NCBI GenBank assembly: GCA_000320605.2
Contig: KB445798.1
Location: 701,305-714,738, forward strand
Source of the DNA: Gelatoporia subvermispora B
Lineage: Eukaryota; Basidiomycota; Agaricomycetes; Polyporales; Gelatoporiaceae
DNA length: 13,434 nucleotides
Direction: 5' to 3'
Below are positions 10,148-13,434 of the stretch, in pieces. A program made the translations under genes and the position numbers. The notes beneath the pieces are model-generated. The model worked only from the letters and a program-made list of their open reading frames with translations, was not told the DNA's origin and made no database searches. The stretch's first letter is position 1. Each line of letters starts with the position of its first letter.

Positions 10148-10266
10148 GTCAGTACCCTTCCCTCGTTCCTGTTCTTCAGCGCACTTCGGCATGGGGAGTG
10201 CGTTGGGTGTCGTCGTTCGTCCAGGCGCATATATGCATCGCTGTGCTAACCGCCTACCATCTACAG
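10148..10266 (+). other. Relic spliceosomal intron inside the zinc finger
   Basis: A GTCAGT start, a gctaac branch-like site near 10245-10250 and a CTACAG end delimit 119 bases between FKCESRSR and VYRHPS. Splicing it out joins the two halves of the finger in phase 0 and restores the C-x2-C-x12-H-x3-H spacing, which is strong evidence that this was a real intron. It is longer than the roughly 50-base introns common in these fungi, and may have grown after the gene died. Confidence 0.75.
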
Positions 10267-10343
10267 GTCTACCGCCACCCTTCGTTACTGACCAAGCGTC
10301 GCTGGGAACTTTGCACGAGTACAGCCGTGTACAGCTACTGGAG

Positions 10344-10395
10344 GTGAGCTACGCGAGTGCATACAAGCCGTAGGGTTACATTCACACTTCTGCAA
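10344..10395 (+). other. Relic intron with a probably damaged acceptor
   Basis: The coding sequence VQLLE (10329-10343) is followed by GTGAGC, and the related coding sequence AAAILSHL resumes at 10396. The 52 bases between have the length of a typical fungal intron. The expected acceptor would read ctgcag before gcagcg; the window has ctgcaa there, consistent with a single G-to-A change at 10395. The assignment rests on the continuity of the flanking peptides. Confidence 0.5.
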
Positions 10396-10716
10396 GCAGC
10401 GGCGATCCTATCCCACTTAGCACCGTCCGCCCCGGGCGGGACTTCTGTAGGGGAAGAGCGCGCTCTCTGTCCGTCATGCCTATCCGGCGGCCTCCTCCCA
10501 CCACCCGACACGGCGAATCGTATTGGTGGCGATACCGGCACGCTCACGATAAGCTCTCAAATCACTCGCAGGAGCCCCACCTTCCGTTTACTACCTCGCT
10601 ACCGGCTGCTTCGACCGCAAACGTACGCCCGATATGTCTTACGTGCATACAATCGCCTAACCACGCCCAATTACTCCCATGTCCCCTGGTACGCCCACGC
10701 CCAATACGTCCTGTGA

Positions 10717-11580
10717 CATTCTCATTGCTGACTGTGTCAGGCCTCCAGGGCGAGCCGGGCTGCGGAGTCCCGTAGCAGAAGCATTGTGAGAACTGCTCAT
10801 TCTCTTGCTAACCGTGATACCTTAATGATAGTTTTGCGCGATGCCGTGTCAGATTCCACCGATGCGCGGCCAGCCGCCTGAATCAATTAGACAATACGCT
10901 CGAAATGCGTCAACACCGATACCCTGGGATATTCGTCATCAAGGCCATCCGCGCTGTGCTTCGACATTGCACCTCGCAATCCTCCAATCGGAGACCGTCA
11001 GACTCCAATTGCTGGTGCCCGCCCGATTCTCGGTGGATTCTGTAGGTGGGCGTTCCTCCTGAATGATTCATTCAGGATCGCAGAACTCAGGACGAGCCAT
11101 GAGGCCGTCCATATATTTGTGTTTGACGACAATGTTGATACTTCGCACTGAGCGTGATTTCGGCCAGTGACTGTTCATTGGGCACAGATACGAAGTGATT
11201 TCGTCTATCTTGCAAGTCTTCGGCGGGTACTAATTTGGATCTCCAGCTGATCTACGGTAATTTGGACGAGCTCAGCTTTTTTGCAATTATGAGTAGGACC
11301 CCCTGGTAAGCTCACAGCATTTCCTAGTATTCGAATACGAGCGCTGACGTCAACTGATCTGTCCTACTCAGGAGGAACCGCGATAACGCTCAAATCATTG
11401 GAAGATTCTGTACGCCGAGCGAGGCCTGACCCTGGGGCGCTATCTGGGAGGTGCGGGAGAGTTTGCTGAAGTGCAGTCGCAGATACCGTCCATGTGTACT
11501 CTGGAGAAGAAAATATATTTTCCTCGGTTGGCGGATACCTTTGTTCAGTTCCGCGTCTGTGCCATATCTTGTCTCTACAC
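10717..11580. other. Region downstream of the zinc-finger relic; intron-like signals, no clear gene
   Basis: Two intron-like segments follow the relic: about 10688-10740 (GTACGC start, gctgac, GTCAG end) and 10786-10831 (GTGAGA start, gctaac, GATAG end, 46 bases). A short Ser/Arg/Ala-rich stretch lies between them. These may be the 3' end of the zinc-finger gene. A 73-codon frame follows at 10841-11062, without a known motif. From 11080 to 11360 I see nothing. The minus-strand frame 11648-11364 (94 codons) is unrecognised. Confidence 0.3.
11057..11077. repeat. Perfect 10-bp inverted repeat with a one-base centre
   Basis: The arms tcctgaatga and tcattcagga flank a single t. It could be a protein-binding palindrome or a chance event; no gene start lies close by, and no run of T follows to suggest a terminator. 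Confidence 0.6.
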
Positions 11581-12477
11581 TCAGAGCTTAGTGTAACGCA
11601 TTGTTCCCATACCGTTCTCAGTTCTCGCACCAGAACCGACATGAGCATTTGGGGCTTTGTGCTCGGGCCAATATATTTGTTCGACGGCAGAAGAGAGACT
11701 GAACAGGTGTGTAAATCCGAATCCTAGACCGTACACAGCTACAACGAGGGCTAGAACTGAGATTATACGGATAACCACAAAGCATAAAATAAATCCGTAT
11801 GACCCGACGATGACGCTGCGTGTCCTGGGAGAGTATATGACCTCAAAAGCGGATATCTGTTGTGCTATCGGGTCGAGCGCGCTGAGACTTCAATCAGGTC
11901 GTGCGATAACATTTCTGTCAATCGCACAGCTGGGATGGTCGCTGCGCGGGGTATTGACCGCGGTGAAGAACCACTCCGGGGATAAGCCATATAGGTCATA
12001 TGAGACAACACACCTGGACCGGATAACAGTACTCACGATCGGATGCCCTACATGCATGCGAGTCGAACTCCCTTGATCAGCATCTGTGGGCCGCAGATTT
12101 GACCCGGCGGCGTGTACGCCACGGACGTTGTAGTGATCGTGTACGCCACGGACGTTGTAGTGATCGATGATCGAATTGCACGAACGGGAGTCACAGATAC
12201 CGAGGGTACGAACAGGCGCGACCGAACGCACACCAGCGTACACGTGTTGGTCGCAGAGTGATCCAGGCACAAGGGGCACCAATTCAGGCTGGTACGGTCG
12301 GATTAGGCAGTTGCCAATAGGGGTGGTACGCACATGTGGTACTGGGATGAAGAAGCCGAGAGTTCGTGCCAGAGAAAGCAGGCTACCAAGGTAGAAGGCA
12401 CGGAACGCTGTAGTGATATGCGTCGAATCGGAGGTCGGACCCAATGACGCGGCGAGTGAGCGTCTACTAGTGCCCAT
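11581..12477 (-). pseudogene. Putative membrane protein ORF interrupted by one TGA
   Basis: A single minus-strand frame runs 299 codons from an ATG at 12477, with an in-frame TGA directly before it, to a stop at 11583-11581. It is broken only once, by a TGA at 11892-11890 after codon 195. About a dozen stops would be expected by chance. The first part has a hydrophobic segment near residues 25-46 (AFYLGSLLSLARTLGFFIPV). The part after the TGA contains a long hydrophobic run of about 37 residues (SYGFILCFVVIRIISVLALV continuing to GFGFTHLF), enough for one or two membrane helices. A 27-bp tandem duplication adds nine residues in frame. I do not recognise the family. It could be a gene killed by one nonsense change, or the TGA could lie in an intron I cannot define. 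Continuity is seen directly; membrane location is inferred. Confidence 0.45.
12111..12166. repeat. Exact tandem duplication, 27-bp unit x 2
   Basis: Two identical adjacent copies of a 27-bp unit that begins cgtgtacgccacgg, plus two further matching bases. The unit is nine codons long and sits in the open minus-strand frame, giving DHYNVRGVH twice. Perfect identity shows that the duplication is recent compared with the other repeats in this window. It may be a slippage product. Confidence 0.97.
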
Positions 12478-12547
12478 TCAGAGTAACCGCCCGCTGGTCG
12501 AATGACTCTCGAGTCCCATCAGCCCTGTCTCGCTGCTAGGTTTTCCA

Positions 12548-13082
12548 CTACGCTCTGCAGCATCCGTTATGTAGTCTTAGGTCTTGACCACTAGTTTTCT
12601 GCGCTATCTGCTCCTCCCGCGTGCTCATGTCTCCCAGGCGCATTGCCTCCTCAGCAATGTGCTCTGCAACAGCTTCCATTCATCGATTGTGCCTTCTTGC
12701 ATTTCTCCGTGCTTCCCGCTGAAGAGTCTGACTCTGAGCGACCGTGCGTTGCAGTTTGACGTGCGCACGAGAGTCGAGCCTCTGTCCTCTGCATAGCCGG
12801 CGTCTGCCAAATGTTCTCTGACTACCTCTGTCCTCAACGCCTCAAGCTTGCACGTTGCAGCTCACCTATCGCCTTGATCTGTTTGGATCCTGACGTCTTG
12901 CTAATCTCGTGATCAATGAGGCTTTTATGTTCAATACATTGTACACCAGACAGACGCGACGGTGACCTTGACATGCTTCCGTGCATCGATAACCGGGCCG
13001 TATCACTTCCATGAACTCTACTGCGCTGGTCTCCCGCGTATGAACGCTTTTGTCCTCCTGAAGCGGTCTGTAGCGCTGAAGC
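12548..13082 (-). pseudogene. Frame-broken relic of a Ser-rich/coiled-coil protein
   Basis: On the minus strand a frame is open from 13082 to a TGA at 12836-12834 (82 codons), with a Ser/Arg segment SMSRSPSRLSG and then a charged helix-like KTSGSKQIKAIGELQRASL. The helix character then moves to a second frame (KLEALRTEVVREHLADA, from 12849) and a third frame from about 12772 (AHVKLQRTVAQSQTLQREAR, ending at a TGA at 12682). It resumes in that third frame as MEAVAEHIAEEAMRLGDMST and REEQIAQK, to a TAG at 12550-12548. Spaced Leu/Ala/Val with many Glu, Arg and Gln residues suggests a coiled coil. At least two frame changes and one nonsense codon break it. The family is unknown; fungal cytoskeletal or scaffold proteins have this look, but no diagnostic motif is present. 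The antisense frame at 12584-12796 is a shadow. Confidence 0.4.
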
Positions 13083-13434
13083 TCACACCATAGCCCATGC
13101 TAGAGCTGATCGAATTTGCACAATTCATGTCCTATTCTACCCCGTGCGGTCGTTTCTCAAACATCAGCTGTCCGCCACCTTTGTGCCTAAATGAGGTTTT
13201 GTTGCTTCTGAGACTCTGCATTTGCGTTCTGTACGAACCATCGATAGTCGTCGATACTCTGTCAGGTACACCGCGGCAGATGGGTCCTTTCTGACATGTG
13301 TATCGAAGCTATGGCCCCAATCTGAATATAAAGCCTCGGAAATGAGACCGCAAAGAACTCAGCAGCGTGCCTCGTGCAGTCGTGTATGAAATCCTATTCT
13401 GAGTTTGGCACGATGCTTGACTTCTTCATTTGGG
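13083..13434. other. Right edge, no recognisable gene
   Basis: One 65-codon plus-strand frame (13097-13294) has a hydrophobic, Leu-rich stretch but no motif. If the coiled-coil relic on the minus strand began further right, its 5' exons would lie here, but no open continuation is convincing. Confidence 0.3.

Larger units (their letters stand above)
9360..10716 (+). pseudogene. Decayed fungal C2H2 zinc-finger gene
   Basis: The plus strand carries the conserved pieces, in order, of a basidiomycete C2H2 zinc-finger protein. A Ser-rich segment (SLRSGSGSVSATSAG, then KHRRMSSAS and a TAG at 9675) is followed by LRSLAQLPLSASPSF and SASGINKDASLPRGLSPS in frame 2 up to a TGA at 9968. The reading then passes to frame 1 (GARDEELDLVDVFQGAPLP, to 10068), then to frame 2 (PKTEINSAGIGVTSMSGDE and FKCES). 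After an intron it resumes as VYRHPSLLTK and WE, then a frame change and small deletion, VQLLE, and AAAILSHLAPSAPGGTS. The finger keeps C-x2-C-x12-H-x3-H spacing, but the second Cys is Arg (10139), the first His is Arg (10297) and the second His is Leu (10309). It cannot make the original DNA-binding factor. The 5' limit is uncertain. The family match is from memory. Confidence 0.8.

Noticed and set aside
9225..10230. Minus-strand frames of 170 and 149 codons opposite the zinc-finger relic
   Set aside because: They are GC-driven shadows. The plus strand carries the recognisable family blocks and introns.
6162..11520. Recurring palindromic word aaatatattt near 6163, 7547 and 11511
   Set aside because: Two of the three lie in the D repeat pair and are explained by common descent; the third alone is not significant.
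11657..12076. 139-codon plus-strand frame
   Set aside because: It is antisense to the longer, hydrophobic minus-strand frame at 11581-12477 and has no motif of its own.
1..13434. CRISPR array, bacterial operon, riboswitch, viral or prophage region
   Set aside because: There are no regularly spaced repeats, ribosome-binding-site-plus-ORF series or phage-type genes; the sequence is eukaryotic in style.

Overview
This window looks like a stretch of filamentous basidiomycete (Agaricomycete-type) nuclear genome. Two things point there. The left edge encodes the C-terminal end of a WD40-propeller protein with a tail that I remember from basidiomycete NWD/NLR-like proteins. Near 10.1 kb there is a decayed C2H2 zinc-finger gene whose wording matches a fungal family and whose introns are short and fungal in style (GTNNGT start, CTAAC branch site, CAG end). 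There are no bacterial operons, RNA genes, CRISPR arrays or viral genes that I can see.

Layout. (1) 2-487, +: last 161 codons of the WD40 protein, the only clearly intact coding sequence, running off the left edge. (2) 698-1052, -: weak candidate for a small spliced gene converging on it. (3) 1293-2178, -: two long open frames joined by one frame change, part of which recurs near 5.0-5.3 kb and 9.0-9.2 kb as a diverged three-copy repeat. (4) 2.2-4.9 kb: no recognisable gene, with a weak two-exon minus-strand model at 2934-3233. (5) 6121-6240 and 7505-7620: a second diverged repeat pair that keeps a common minus-strand peptide. (6) About 9360-10716, +: the zinc-finger relic, in a GC-rich island. 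Three of the four zinc ligands are replaced and the frame is broken at least three times. (7) 11581-12477, -: a 299-codon frame interrupted by one TGA, with hydrophobic segments and an in-frame 27-bp tandem duplication. (8) 12548-13082, -: a frame-broken relic that reads like a Ser-rich plus coiled-coil protein.

Overall the window reads as a gene graveyard beside an NLR-like WD40 gene. It has many short overlapping frames and diverged internal duplications, and three or four recognisable or semi-recognisable relics that each carry stops or frame changes. No cooperating gene set is visible. All alignments were done by eye; family assignments other than WD40 and C2H2 are left open.
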